From positions 1 through 11,081 of the forward strand of contig DAOVFL010000018.1 of assembly GCA_030672945.1 (NCBI GenBank): a stretch of 11,081 nucleotides of DNA, written 5' to 3'. Origin of the DNA: Candidatus Bathyarchaeota archaeon (GTDB taxonomy: Archaea; Thermoproteota; Bathyarchaeia; Bathyarchaeales; Bathycorpusculaceae). Positions 1 to 6,479 of this stretch are shown one piece after another (positions within the stretch are counted from its first letter, which is position 1; each line of letters begins with the position of its first letter). The notes beneath the pieces were generated by a model, which saw nothing but the letters and a program-made list of their open reading frames with translations, did not search any database and was not told where the DNA came from. The position numbers and the translations under genes were made by a program.

Positions 1-379
1 ACTTATCGCAGCGTACATGCAAACAACTTATTACGATCAGAGGCGATAAACTTTGATACCGCTTGTTACTTTCAAACCGGAAGTTTTGGTCCTTGTTTTC
101 CGTAGATTCTCACTAACCAGTTAATTCGTATCCCTCTTCCAGATTTTATACGACAAAAAGAAAAACTTGATTTTTCACGTCTTCTGAAATCACAACTTTC
201 GCGTTTTCCCGTGTAATCCTGATAATGTCCCTTATTGTCGATTCTTATCCGTCAACTTGAACTTCATGCATACTATTCTCTACACTCTTCAATAGAAAAT
301 TCTGGGAAATTTTAATTCTTTAGGATGTAACCATTAACTTTTTTGTTTAAGTTCTTAATTAAAAGAAAAAGATGGAATA
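1..379. other. Gap without a convincing gene
   Basis: No open frame of useful length with a start and ribosome site is visible. On the minus strand 149-244 stays open for 32 codons and reads like protein (it includes STIRDIIRITRENAKVVI), but it lies between TAA codons at 245-247 and 146-148. It could be the stub of a decayed gene or chance. The last bases before the AIM24-family gene end carry a U-rich stretch on the minus strand. Confidence 0.4.
361..370 (-). terminator. U-rich terminator-like tract after the AIM24-family gene
   Basis: On the minus strand this reads TTTTTCTTTT, starting 9 bases after the stop codon of the AIM24-family gene. Short U-runs without a hairpin are the usual intrinsic terminators of archaeal RNA polymerase. 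Assigned from position and composition only. Confidence 0.35.
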
Positions 380-1075
380 TTAACGGGCTCTTGATCTAAC
401 TCTAGGCTCAATTAGTGTCCACAGCCATTCTACGAATTCCCTTAGGTTCTTGGTTTGTATGTAGATGTCTCCTGGACCAGTTATCCGTGTTACTAGTCCT
501 TCTCCGCCTAACAGAGTTTCTTTTAGTCCTCCAAACTTAGTAACTTTATAGGTGCATGTGTCGCTGAAGGCTACTAGATGAAAGTTGTCAACTATCAAAG
601 TTTGTCCGGACTCTAGAGTATGCTTATCTATTGCTCCGAATGTGTTTATGAATAGGGTGCCGTCGCCTGTAACTTTTATCATGAACAAGCCTTGTCCGAA
701 CAATCCCTTAGTGAACCCTTCCCATTTAACATCCAGATTCACGTTTTCTGTTGACGCTATGTAAGCGGTTTTTTGGATTATGTAGCCTTTGTTTGGTTTA
801 ACCTCTAATGTTTCTATGTCACCTACGGGTGCTGAGACAAATGCTACTTCTCCTGGATCGTTCGAAGCTGTATAATCGTTCACCCAAAAGGATTGACGCC
901 CAAAAACCGCGAGACCTAAACTTCTTAGAAGACTTTTCTCTCTTTTACGTGTATGAACCTTTATATTAGGATCCATGTAGGTCAACGCACCAGATTCAGC
1001 CGTTATTTTTTCACCTTGTTCCAAATTAACAACAAGCATTGAATAGGACGGCTTGTATCTTACTTCATGTTTCAT
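380..1075 (-). CDS. AIM24 / TIGR00266 family protein
   Basis: A 231-residue protein of the AIM24 (TIGR00266) family, which is widespread in archaea and bacteria and related to a yeast protein linked to mitochondrial biogenesis. Its biochemical role is not established. Family signs are the early ESGALTYMDPNI stretch (about residues 27-38), the many short beta strands rich in Gly, Thr and Val, and the closing block GEGLVTRITGPGDIYIQTKN (191-210). The length is normal for the family. There is no signal peptide or clear membrane segment, so a soluble beta-barrel-like trimer is likely. The ATG is preceded by GAGG (1083-1086 on the plus strand) with 7 bases spacing, which supports this start. It is transcribed divergently from the small membrane protein gene at 1177 and appears to be monocistronic. 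Confidence 0.88.
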   Translation of the reverse strand: MKHEVRYKPSYSMLVVNLEQGEKITAESGALTYMDPNIKVHTRKREKSLLRSLGLAVFGRQSFWVNDYTASNDPGEVAFVSAPVGDIETLEVKPNKGYIIQKTAYIASTENVNLDVKWEGFTKGLFGQGLFMIKVTGDGTLFINTFGAIDKHTLESGQTLIVDNFHLVAFSDTCTYKVTKFGGLKETLLGGEGLVTRITGPGDIYIQTKNLREFVEWLWTLIEPRVRSRAR

Positions 1076-1176
1076 TTAAATTCCTCAATTATGTGTTACG
1101 TATAGATCTACTTTTAATTTTCCAACAAAACCTTATTATTGTTACATACCACAATCTTGGTTGGTGACATCCAAGT

Positions 1177-1374
1177 TTGCTATACTTCGATTTAGTGGGA
1201 CTTATCGGACTAATCATAATTGGTCTGATAATTATTTTTGTAATCCGCTTATTTTTTATTTTAATTCCGGCGGCCCTAGTTGCCTTTGTAGTTTGGTTTC
1301 TTACAGGAGAGCTGTGGTGGGCAGGTGTAGCTTTTCTAATCATTGCAGCCTTATCAATATTTAAGAAGTTATGA
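1177..1374 (+). CDS. Small three-helix membrane protein, unknown function
   Basis: A 65-residue, almost entirely hydrophobic protein. Three membrane segments can be seen at about residues 6-23, 25-42 and 46-62, broken by Arg24 and by the Gly-Glu near 44-45, and it ends in KKL. It starts with TTG: the frame has a stop at 1165-1167, so TTG 1177 is the first usable codon, and GGTGA at 1163-1167 lies 9 bases ahead, a good archaeal Shine-Dalgarno site. Short proteins of this make-up are common in archaeal genomes and carry no known activity. It is divergent from the AIM24-family gene with about 100 bases between them, so shared regulation is possible but unproven. After the TGA stop the same frame stays open for 43 codons, to 1503; I treat this as chance. 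Confidence 0.6.
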   Translation: MLYFDLVGLIGLIIIGLIIIFVIRLFFILIPAALVAFVVWFLTGELWWAGVAFLIIAALSIFKKL

Positions 1375-1848
1375 TTGCTTCTCTATTTGTACGAATTAAA
1401 TGTTAAAAGACAGTTTAGTGTGATAACTGTGGAAAGTGAAGGTTTCTTCAATCTTTTTGATTTCATAGAAAATGTACAGTCATTTAGAGCACCAACAGAC
1501 GAGTAAATAAATATAATGATTATCAACAGATTCTATCAATATCTAATTCTATTACTAATTTACCTTAAACTCATTTCAAAGATGTTTGTGCAATTGGAAT
1601 ACTGAAAGAAACCTAACCACAGATAAATTCGGAATTATTGAATTCATAGAACACATTCTTGTTTTTTCGCTATGTATCCACTGGTTGTGAAGAAAAACAG
1701 GTTACCTCTAATTTCAGAAACTATCCCCACGAACTTTCAGAATTGCTTGGAGAAAAGCTTTGTGAGTTGAAAAATACTTTCATAAAACTTTTATATGTAA
1801 TGCTTTTGTGCATATAAGTAGGTGACAAGGGAAAATAAAGGTGCTTAG
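1375..1848 (+). other. Gap with possible coding remnants and the Sm-like gene promoter
   Basis: No intact gene is seen. Several plus-strand stretches read like protein but lack starts and change frame: 1375-1503 (43 codons, includes VESEGFFNLFDFIENV), 1559-1687 (43 codons, includes TTDKFGIIEFIEHILVFS) and 1650-1814 (55 codons, includes HELSELLGEKLCELK). The last two could join through one frameshift near 1650-1690, which would suggest a decayed gene of unknown family. None of these is statistically compelling by eye in AT-rich DNA. The final 60 bases hold the promoter of the Sm-like gene. Confidence 0.3.
1788..1797 (+). promoter_or_regulatory. TATA-like box of the Sm-like gene
   Basis: CTTTTATATG, preceded by an A-rich stretch as expected for a BRE, lies about 55 bases before the ATG at 1849. 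A transcript start near 1820 would leave a leader of roughly 30 bases that carries the AGGTG ribosome site at 1839-1843. This is pattern-based. Confidence 0.5.
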
Positions 1849-2085
1849 ATGGAACCTAGTAAAAAACCGTTGAATGTATTGGTCAAGCAATTGAATGCTC
1901 ACATTGGAATTGTTCTGAAAGACCGTTGCGAATATAGGGGGAAGATGATCAAGTGTGATGGATATATGAATATGATCTTGGAAGGAGCAACAGAGTACAG
2001 AAATGGACAGCTAATTACAAATTACGGAAACGTTCTGTTGCGTGGAAACAACGTTCTTTACATAATGTTGGATTTACCTAAATAG
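1849..2085 (+). CDS. Archaeal Sm-like (LSm/SmAP) RNA-binding protein
   Basis: A 78-residue protein that is one Sm fold. In this family the chain assembles into a doughnut, usually a heptamer, that binds U-rich RNA at its inner rim and acts as an RNA chaperone or scaffold in RNA processing. The Sm1 motif spans about residues 10-46, with the RNA-binding core D37-G-Y-M-N41 and the preceding Y29-R-G. The Sm2 motif has N58-Y-G and the L64-R65-G66 turn followed by a hydrophobic strand. The length is typical for archaeal SmAP1-type proteins. The ATG has AGGTG (1839-1843) 5 bases upstream, and a TATA-like box further up gives it its own promoter. Its last 8 bases overlap the end of the convergent rio2 gene, so the two transcripts must overlap at their 3' ends. 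Confidence 0.95.
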   Translation: MEPSKKPLNVLVKQLNAHIGIVLKDRCEYRGKMIKCDGYMNMILEGATEYRNGQLITNYGNVLLRGNNVLYIMLDLPK

Positions 2086-2974
2086 TAATTTTACTATTCT
2101 GGGTGATATACGCCAAAGTTTTCCTAAGATCAGGCTTTAGCATGTGTTTACGCCTAAAGAAACGTAGAATGTTTTCAACATCACGTGATAAAAGCAGTTG
2201 AGCATTTGGATGGTTCCTCGTGATGTACTGTGGCCAATCAATAATCAGAATATGCATGTCAGGCTTCAAAATAATATTGTACTCACTTAAATCTGCATGG
2301 ATGACCTTAGCCTCTAAATAGGCTTTTCGTATGTTCCACAATATTTCTCTCAAGACCCTTTCAGGCTTCGGAATTTCCTTGTATTCTATGAGTTCTGCTC
2401 CTTCAATCATTCCCATCACAATCACATGCCGATTTTGACTTATTGGTTTTGGAACAGCTACACCGTATTGGGAGACAAGTTTTAACGCTTGAAACTCCTT
2501 TTCTGCCGCAAGTCTAGATTGTAAAAGCCAGCCAATATGCTCAGTGGTGTAACCCCTTTTCCGTCTAGTTTGACGGAAACTAATTCTGCCTAGTCTATGA
2601 AATTTTATGGCAATTTTCTCCTCTTTCGGGTCTAAAGCATCATAAACATCAGCCTCCTTGCCTACCCCTAAGCTTTTTCCAAAAGCTTGAAGCACTTCTG
2701 CTTTGACAAGAGCGTTTATTGCTAGGCAGTCGTATCCAGCATATTTCAAGGTAAACCCAACATATGGACCATGCTTTATACGGATAAGTCGGAATTTGCT
2801 AAGTCGACTCAACCTAAAATCTATTTCTCCAGAACTAAGCTTGGCGAATTTTGCGATTAATTCTTTTGGGGCGAATTTATGTTTGCTCATAGTAGCTTCT
2901 ATCACTTGCAATACTCTAAGATCTTCACTTTCCAATCTGCGAAACACTTGAACTGCAATTTCAGCCGATGACAT
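2078..2974 (-). CDS. rio2: RIO2-type serine kinase/ATPase
   Basis: A 298-residue RIO2 family protein. RIO2 acts in late maturation of the small ribosomal subunit, cycling on and off the pre-40S/30S particle through ATP hydrolysis and autophosphorylation. Residues 1-90 form the winged-helix domain specific to RIO2. The RIO kinase domain follows: nucleotide loop G103-VGKEADVY111, ATP-binding lysine K124 in IAIKFHRLGR, the loop region SFR near 132-134, catalytic HADLSEYN (D228, N233) and the metal-binding IIDWPQ (D246). All key residues are present and the length is normal for archaea. The gene starts 42 bases after the thiI stop with no clear promoter between, so it is probably cotranscribed with thiI. 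No strong ribosome site precedes the ATG. The stop overlaps the convergent Sm-like gene by 8 bases. Confidence 0.96.
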   Translation of the reverse strand: MSSAEIAVQVFRRLESEDLRVLQVIEATMSKHKFAPKELIAKFAKLSSGEIDFRLSRLSKFRLIRIKHGPYVGFTLKYAGYDCLAINALVKAEVLQAFGKSLGVGKEADVYDALDPKEEKIAIKFHRLGRISFRQTRRKRGYTTEHIGWLLQSRLAAEKEFQALKLVSQYGVAVPKPISQNRHVIVMGMIEGAELIEYKEIPKPERVLREILWNIRKAYLEAKVIHADLSEYNIILKPDMHILIIDWPQYITRNHPNAQLLLSRDVENILRFFRRKHMLKPDLRKTLAYITQNSKITI

Positions 2975-3016
2975 AACTACATAGAATAACCTGTTTCCTA
3001 ATAAGAAGTTTCAAGT

Positions 3017-4192
3017 CTATACTGTTACAATTTTAGCTTCTGCAATTGATTCTTCAACCATTCCTTCTAAATCAAGTTCTTGCTCAGCCTTCTTAACATT
3101 TTCCAATCTTGCTTTAGTTGCAGGCTTTCCTGGAGCTGCACTACACCCTTTAGCTTTTCTTATTGAAATCTCAAAAGTGCTGATTTTCTTCGCTAATTTT
3201 TCCGTTTCCAGTTTGTTAAAGCCCAAAAGTGGACGATGTACAGGATAATTAGTTACCGCTTCATTCAAAACCCTCAAGTTAATTAACGTTTGGCTTGCTT
3301 GTTCTCCAATGGCTTCCCCAGTTATTATCCCTTCAGCTTTCTCAATTTCTGCAATTCGTTCAGCAATACGGTACATCATACGTTTACAAAGAATACATGT
3401 AAGCTTTCTCGGGTTTACCCCAACAAAAGTTTCCAGATTCCTACCGTGCTGTACAATGTAAACTCTCCTTGGAAACCCAACAGACCATTTAAAGAGTTCC
3501 CTAGCCACATCTAAAGCTTTCGCGATTGCAGCCTCGTCTGTGAATGGTGCAATATCAAAAAACAACGGAATAACAGAACATCCACGTTTCATTACGAGCC
3601 AGCAAGCCACCGCAGAGTCTATTCCCCCACTCAACAAGCAGATAACCTTAGCTTGAGAGCCAAGTGGAAAACCGCCTACACCTCGCAGAGTTTCAATAAA
3701 GATATAAGCATAATCATCTCTAATTTCAACTCCCAGAGTGAACATGGGATTAGTCAAATTCACCTTCAGATCCCGGCTCTTAAGGTCCACTAAAATTTTG
3801 TTTCCAGCTTCTCTACAAATGTCCATACTTGAGTATGGATGTTTTCCAACTCTATGGCATCTAACTGCAAAACTGCATCCATTCTTGAATTTGATGTCTG
3901 CCACTTCAACAGCTCTGTGTACAATATCATTCATGTCTGAGGTAGTTTCAACGGCGGGGGATGCTGAAGAAACACCGAAAACCAATGTTAACTTTGAGGC
4001 GGTCTCCTGGACATTTTCTGTTTTTATATATATTCTGCCACGTTTGTGTATGATTTTAATGCGAGGGATGTTATGGTGCTCTAAGACTTTCTTCATGTTT
4101 TCCAACAATAATTTCTCATATGTACGTCTTGTCCATTCACCTTTAATACCCATCTCTCCACCAAATCGAACAACAACCGAATCAAACTTCAT
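3017..4192 (-). CDS. thiI: ThiI, tRNA 4-thiouridine (U8) synthase, rhodanese-less archaeal form
   Basis: This enzyme adenylates U8 of tRNA and replaces the oxygen with sulfur; some ThiI proteins also serve thiazole synthesis. Counting from the ATG at 4222, the ferredoxin-like and THUMP domains cover about 11-180, followed by the PP-loop ATP pyrophosphatase LLSGGIDSA (196-204). The rhodanese domain of the E. coli enzyme is absent. Cysteines sit as C276-I-L-C279 and C360 in KGCSAAP; this trio matches the archaeal subclass reported to hold a [4Fe-4S] cluster. I prefer the second Met (4192): the alignment block MKFDSVVVRF starts there, and a TATA-like box at 4238-4246 would place the transcript start near 4216, after the first ATG (4222). 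The longer form would have 401 residues. It lies 42 bases before rio2. Confidence 0.93.
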   Translation of the reverse strand: MKFDSVVVRFGGEMGIKGEWTRRTYEKLLLENMKKVLEHHNIPRIKIIHKRGRIYIKTENVQETASKLTLVFGVSSASPAVETTSDMNDIVHRAVEVADIKFKNGCSFAVRCHRVGKHPYSSMDICREAGNKILVDLKSRDLKVNLTNPMFTLGVEIRDDYAYIFIETLRGVGGFPLGSQAKVICLLSGGIDSAVACWLVMKRGCSVIPLFFDIAPFTDEAAIAKALDVARELFKWSVGFPRRVYIVQHGRNLETFVGVNPRKLTCILCKRMMYRIAERIAEIEKAEGIITGEAIGEQASQTLINLRVLNEAVTNYPVHRPLLGFNKLETEKLAKKISTFEISIRKAKGCSAAPGKPATKARLENVKKAEQELDLEGMVEESIAEAKIVTV

Positions 4193-4237
4193 TTGATTTG
4201 ACCAGCCTGTACTAAGTTTCATAGGAAGGGAAAGAAT

Positions 4238-4246
4238 AGATATAAC
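4238..4246 (-). promoter_or_regulatory. Possible TATA box of thiI
   Basis: The minus strand reads CGTTATATC-like sequence here. It lies 46-54 bases before the preferred thiI start at 4192 and predicts a transcript start near 4216. It sits in the 26-base gap between the GNAT and thiI genes, so thiI may have its own promoter in addition to read-through from the GNAT gene. Pattern only. Confidence 0.3.
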
Positions 4247-4248
4247 GG

Positions 4249-4773
4249 TTATGTTGGAAGATCAAAACGCACAAGTGGAAAATCGTTTCTATCAGCTTTT
4301 ATTTTGAAACCATGTTTTAAATAAAATTTCAGTGGTCCTGAAGGGTTATTCTCTGAACTTTTCCTTGCAAATGTTTCAACCGCCCTAAATCCTTTTCCAC
4401 GGAGTTCAGTTAGAAAATTTTCAAGCATAGCCGTTCCTAAACCTTTTCCACGTACATCCTCATTTATAATATAAAGACAAGCAAGAAAAACAGAGTCTTT
4501 GCTTGGTGGACCAGAAGCATATTCCTTCACACGAGGGAAGAATTCTGCCGGTGCATATTGGACAAAGCCTATCGGAACACCACTGAGATAAGCAATAAAA
4601 CAACAATTTCCAAATCTTCTAACTACCTTCTTAACCCATTCTCGTTTCTTACTCTCCATTTCTGGCTTTAACATTTTCTCGTCAGGACCACTTGTTTGCC
4701 AGTACAGACAATGTTTACATGGATCAGGGATATCTTTGAAATTGGTCCTATCAACTTTTCTAATTTTAAACAA
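4249..4773 (-). CDS. GNAT family N-acetyltransferase
   Basis: A 174-residue member of the GCN5-related acetyltransferase superfamily, which transfers the acetyl group of acetyl-CoA to an amine; the substrate cannot be told. The acetyl-CoA pyrophosphate-binding motif A is clear at R108-G-K-G-L-G113 after the strand ending YIINED, and motif B follows with the aromatic FYLKHGF block (150-156). An N-terminal extension carries C19-K-H-C22-LYW plus further cysteines (C57, C58, C99); the CxxC pair could bind metal, though this is inference. The start is TTG: GAGG at 4782-4785 (minus-strand sense) sits 8 bases ahead. The stop is 26 bases or more before thiI, so the two are probably on one transcript, making a tRNA- or ribosome-related substrate conceivable. 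Confidence 0.85.
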   Translation of the reverse strand: MFKIRKVDRTNFKDIPDPCKHCLYWQTSGPDEKMLKPEMESKKREWVKKVVRRFGNCCFIAYLSGVPIGFVQYAPAEFFPRVKEYASGPPSKDSVFLACLYIINEDVRGKGLGTAMLENFLTELRGKGFRAVETFARKSSENNPSGPLKFYLKHGFKIKADRNDFPLVRFDLPT

Positions 4774-4792
4774 GATTTTTCCTCATTAAAGC

Positions 4793-5065
4793 ATGGCTTC
4801 AAATTTATGCTTAATAAACTTTTGAAATATTGAACAACTATTCACTGTTTTCGTTTCCTACTCTCATTCAAACCATTATGCAGAGATTGAAGTTTCGATA
4901 GAAGCCGTGACTGAAGGCACAACAAGGAAAAACATGGAATTTCAGTCGCTTCGAGAAACATATTAAATGCTGATACAACATGATTCAATCCATCTGTTCC
5001 AAAGATCATCAGTAAAGTACCTTATCACGTTATCCAAGCTTTACAAAACAAGCATTTCAGATTGA
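4793..5065 (+). pseudogene. Possible decayed coding remnant in the 4774-5189 gap
   Basis: The gap 4774-5189 holds no intact gene. One plus-strand frame from ATG 4793 reads in a protein-like manner but is broken by TGA at 4823, TAA at 4964 and TGA at 5063. The middle part (4826-4963) includes NHYAEIEVSIEAVTEG and RKNMEFQSLRETY; the next part includes DSIHLFQRSSVKYLITL. The H-x-Y-x-x-x-V string and the FQSL block faintly recall 6-pyruvoyl-tetrahydropterin synthase/QueD proteins, but metal-binding histidines cannot be placed and I do not claim that family. Another frame is open without an early start from 4984 to 5175 (64 codons). It may be a dead gene or ordinary intergenic DNA. Confidence 0.22.
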
Positions 5066-5154
5066 CAGCGTCAATATGCGCCACAGGGTGGAATATGAAT
5101 GAAATCCGGAGAGTAATAAACTTGCAGGAAAGTCCAGCAAGGTCCAATCAAATT

Positions 5155-5163
5155 CTTATAAAG
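5155..5163 (+). promoter_or_regulatory. TATA-like box of pyrH
   Basis: CTTATAAAG, a near-consensus archaeal TATA box. A transcript start about 26 bases on falls near 5185, giving either a nearly leaderless message from the ATG at 5190 or a leader of about 26 bases before the ATG at 5211. Confidence 0.5.
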
Positions 5164-5210
5164 AATTTTAACATGTAAGATAACGTATTATGAGTAAAGG
5201 ATTTGATGCT

Positions 5211-5885
5211 ATGCGGTTTGTGTTGCGAATAGGTGGTTCTGTTATAGCTTCTCCGATTGATTCAGTCTTGATCAGCAGGTATGCAGACTTGTTGAAAAGG
5301 TTGAAGACGCAAGGACATGATGTAGTTGTTATTATTGGGGGTGGAGCTTTAGCAAGAGAATTTATCGGTGTTGCGAAGGATTTAGGACTTGACGAGAGGT
5401 CTCAGGATGAGGTTGCTATTTCCATTTCTAGAATTTTTGCTCAACTTTTCCTTCAAAGGCTTGGAGAATTAGGCTGTGAGGCTATTCCATTAACGATTGA
5501 GGATACTGTAAAATGTCTACATGAAGGAAAAATTACAGTTATGGGAGGTTTGAAACCGGGTATGACTACAGACACGGTTGCAGCATTAGTTGTTGAGCAA
5601 ATAAATGCTGAATTATTTATCAAAGCTACTGACCAAGAAGGCATCTACGATAAAGACCCTAGAAAACATGTTGACGCCGTCAAATTTGAACATATAAGTT
5701 TTGACGATTTATTACATGTGTTCGATGAAGATAAGCATAAGGCTGGAATACACCAGATTCTTGACCCAGAAGCTGTCAAGATTCTTAGAAAAGGAATAGT
5801 TAAAGTTGTTATCGTGAATGGATTTGAACCTGAAAACATTCTGTTGGCTATTAAGGGAGAAAAAATCGGTACAACAATCCTGTGA
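5211..5885 (+). CDS. pyrH: UMP kinase, archaeal type
   Basis: This enzyme phosphorylates UMP to UDP with ATP in pyrimidine nucleotide synthesis; it belongs to the amino acid kinase fold and acts as a hexamer in the cytoplasm. Counting from 5190, the signs are GGSV (15-18) and GGGA (50-53) for phosphate binding, the GGLKPGMTTD block (119-128) that contacts UMP, and the KATDQEGIYDKDP block (145-157) for the ATP site. It is complete. I place the start at the ATG at 5211 (224 residues) because family members begin two or three residues before the first strand and GGSV; AAGG (5197-5200) lies 10 bases ahead. The ATG at 5190 would add seven residues and suits a leaderless message, so it remains possible. 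It has its own TATA-like box and no coregulated neighbour within 145 bases. Confidence 0.95.
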   Translation: MRFVLRIGGSVIASPIDSVLISRYADLLKRLKTQGHDVVVIIGGGALAREFIGVAKDLGLDERSQDEVAISISRIFAQLFLQRLGELGCEAIPLTIEDTVKCLHEGKITVMGGLKPGMTTDTVAALVVEQINAELFIKATDQEGIYDKDPRKHVDAVKFEHISFDDLLHVFDEDKHKAGIHQILDPEAVKILRKGIVKVVIVNGFEPENILLAIKGEKIGTTIL

Positions 5886-6032
5886 TGTGTTCTAATGTTA
5901 CTAGGCACCTTCGACTATAGTAAAATGATAAATGTGATTTCTACACTTTACCTGATATGGGAAGCTTAAAACTTAGACCATTGGACACATTAAGATACGA
6001 ACAAGATAATTTTATGAGGAGAAACTTATGAT

Positions 6033-6479
6033 ATGAAAAGGCTTTACCCAAATCAACCAATTGTAGGAGTAGGCGCAGTTATAATATACAATGGCAAAAT
6101 TCTACTTGAAAAAAGGAAAGGTGAACCTGGAAAAGGTAGATGGAGTATACCAGGTGGCTTAGTTGAACTAGGCGAGAGTGCAGAGCAGACAACGATACGG
6201 GAAGTTAAGGAGGAAACAAACCTTGAAGTTGAAAGTCCCAAGCTTATTGATGTTGTTAACAACATAACTGTGGATAAGAATGATAAAATAAAATACCATT
6301 ACGTGATTATCGACTATTTCGTGAAACTAAAAGGTGGAACGCTTAAACCTGCGGACGACGCTGCAGAATTAAGATGGGTAACATTTGACGAAGTGAAAAG
6401 CTACAATTTAACAAAAAGCTTCAAGGAGTTCTTCCAAATGAATAGACAAAGGTTGGAAAAGTTTAATTCGTGTCTCTAA
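6033..6479 (+). CDS. Nudix hydrolase
   Basis: A 148-residue Nudix protein that would cleave a nucleoside diphosphate linked to another group; ADP-ribose, mutagenic nucleotides or other substrates cannot be told apart. The Nudix box lies at 42-64: G42, E48, then R56-E-V-x-E60-E61 with the metal-binding glutamates in place. The usual Gly near the end of the box is Asn (N63), a tolerated variant. The preceding GKGRWSIPGG (34-42) and the late strand with LRWVTFDE are typical of MutT/ADP-ribose pyrophosphatase-like members. GAGGAG (6016-6021) sits 11 bases before the ATG, a little far. The 3' end runs 17 bases into the convergent herA gene. Confidence 0.92.
   Translation: MKRLYPNQPIVGVGAVIIYNGKILLEKRKGEPGKGRWSIPGGLVELGESAEQTTIREVKEETNLEVESPKLIDVVNNITVDKNDKIKYHYVIIDYFVKLKGGTLKPADDAAELRWVTFDEVKSYNLTKSFKEFFQMNRQRLEKFNSCL

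Noticed and set aside
1161..1364. Out-of-frame reading frame over the small membrane protein
   Set aside because: It overlaps the better-supported TTG frame, has no ribosome site at proper spacing and gives a composition without any domain pattern.
1375..1503. 43 open codons directly after the TGA of the small membrane protein, possible stop readthrough
   Set aside because: The protein already ends naturally with KKL after its third helix, no readthrough signal or SECIS-like structure is apparent, and an open run of this length is not rare.
1516..1605. 29-codon ATG frame with a hydrophobic run
   Set aside because: It has no ribosome site, and the Ile/Leu/Tyr-rich peptide is what AT-rich DNA yields by chance.
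1806..1813. TTGTGCAT also found near the gene A promoter (9049-9056), possible shared operator
   Set aside because: Only eight bases match, the position relative to the TATA box differs, and the palindromic right half is missing at the Sm-like gene.
3738..4196. 152-codon open frame on the plus strand over thiI
   Set aside because: It lies antisense to the conserved ThiI domains, whose motifs are all accounted for on the minus strand; its peptide looks like a shadow.
5126..5135. AGGAAAGTCC, which resembles a conserved stretch of RNase P RNA
   Set aside because: None of the other conserved RNase P blocks follows in order; the pyrH promoter and gene begin 20 bases later. Treated as chance.
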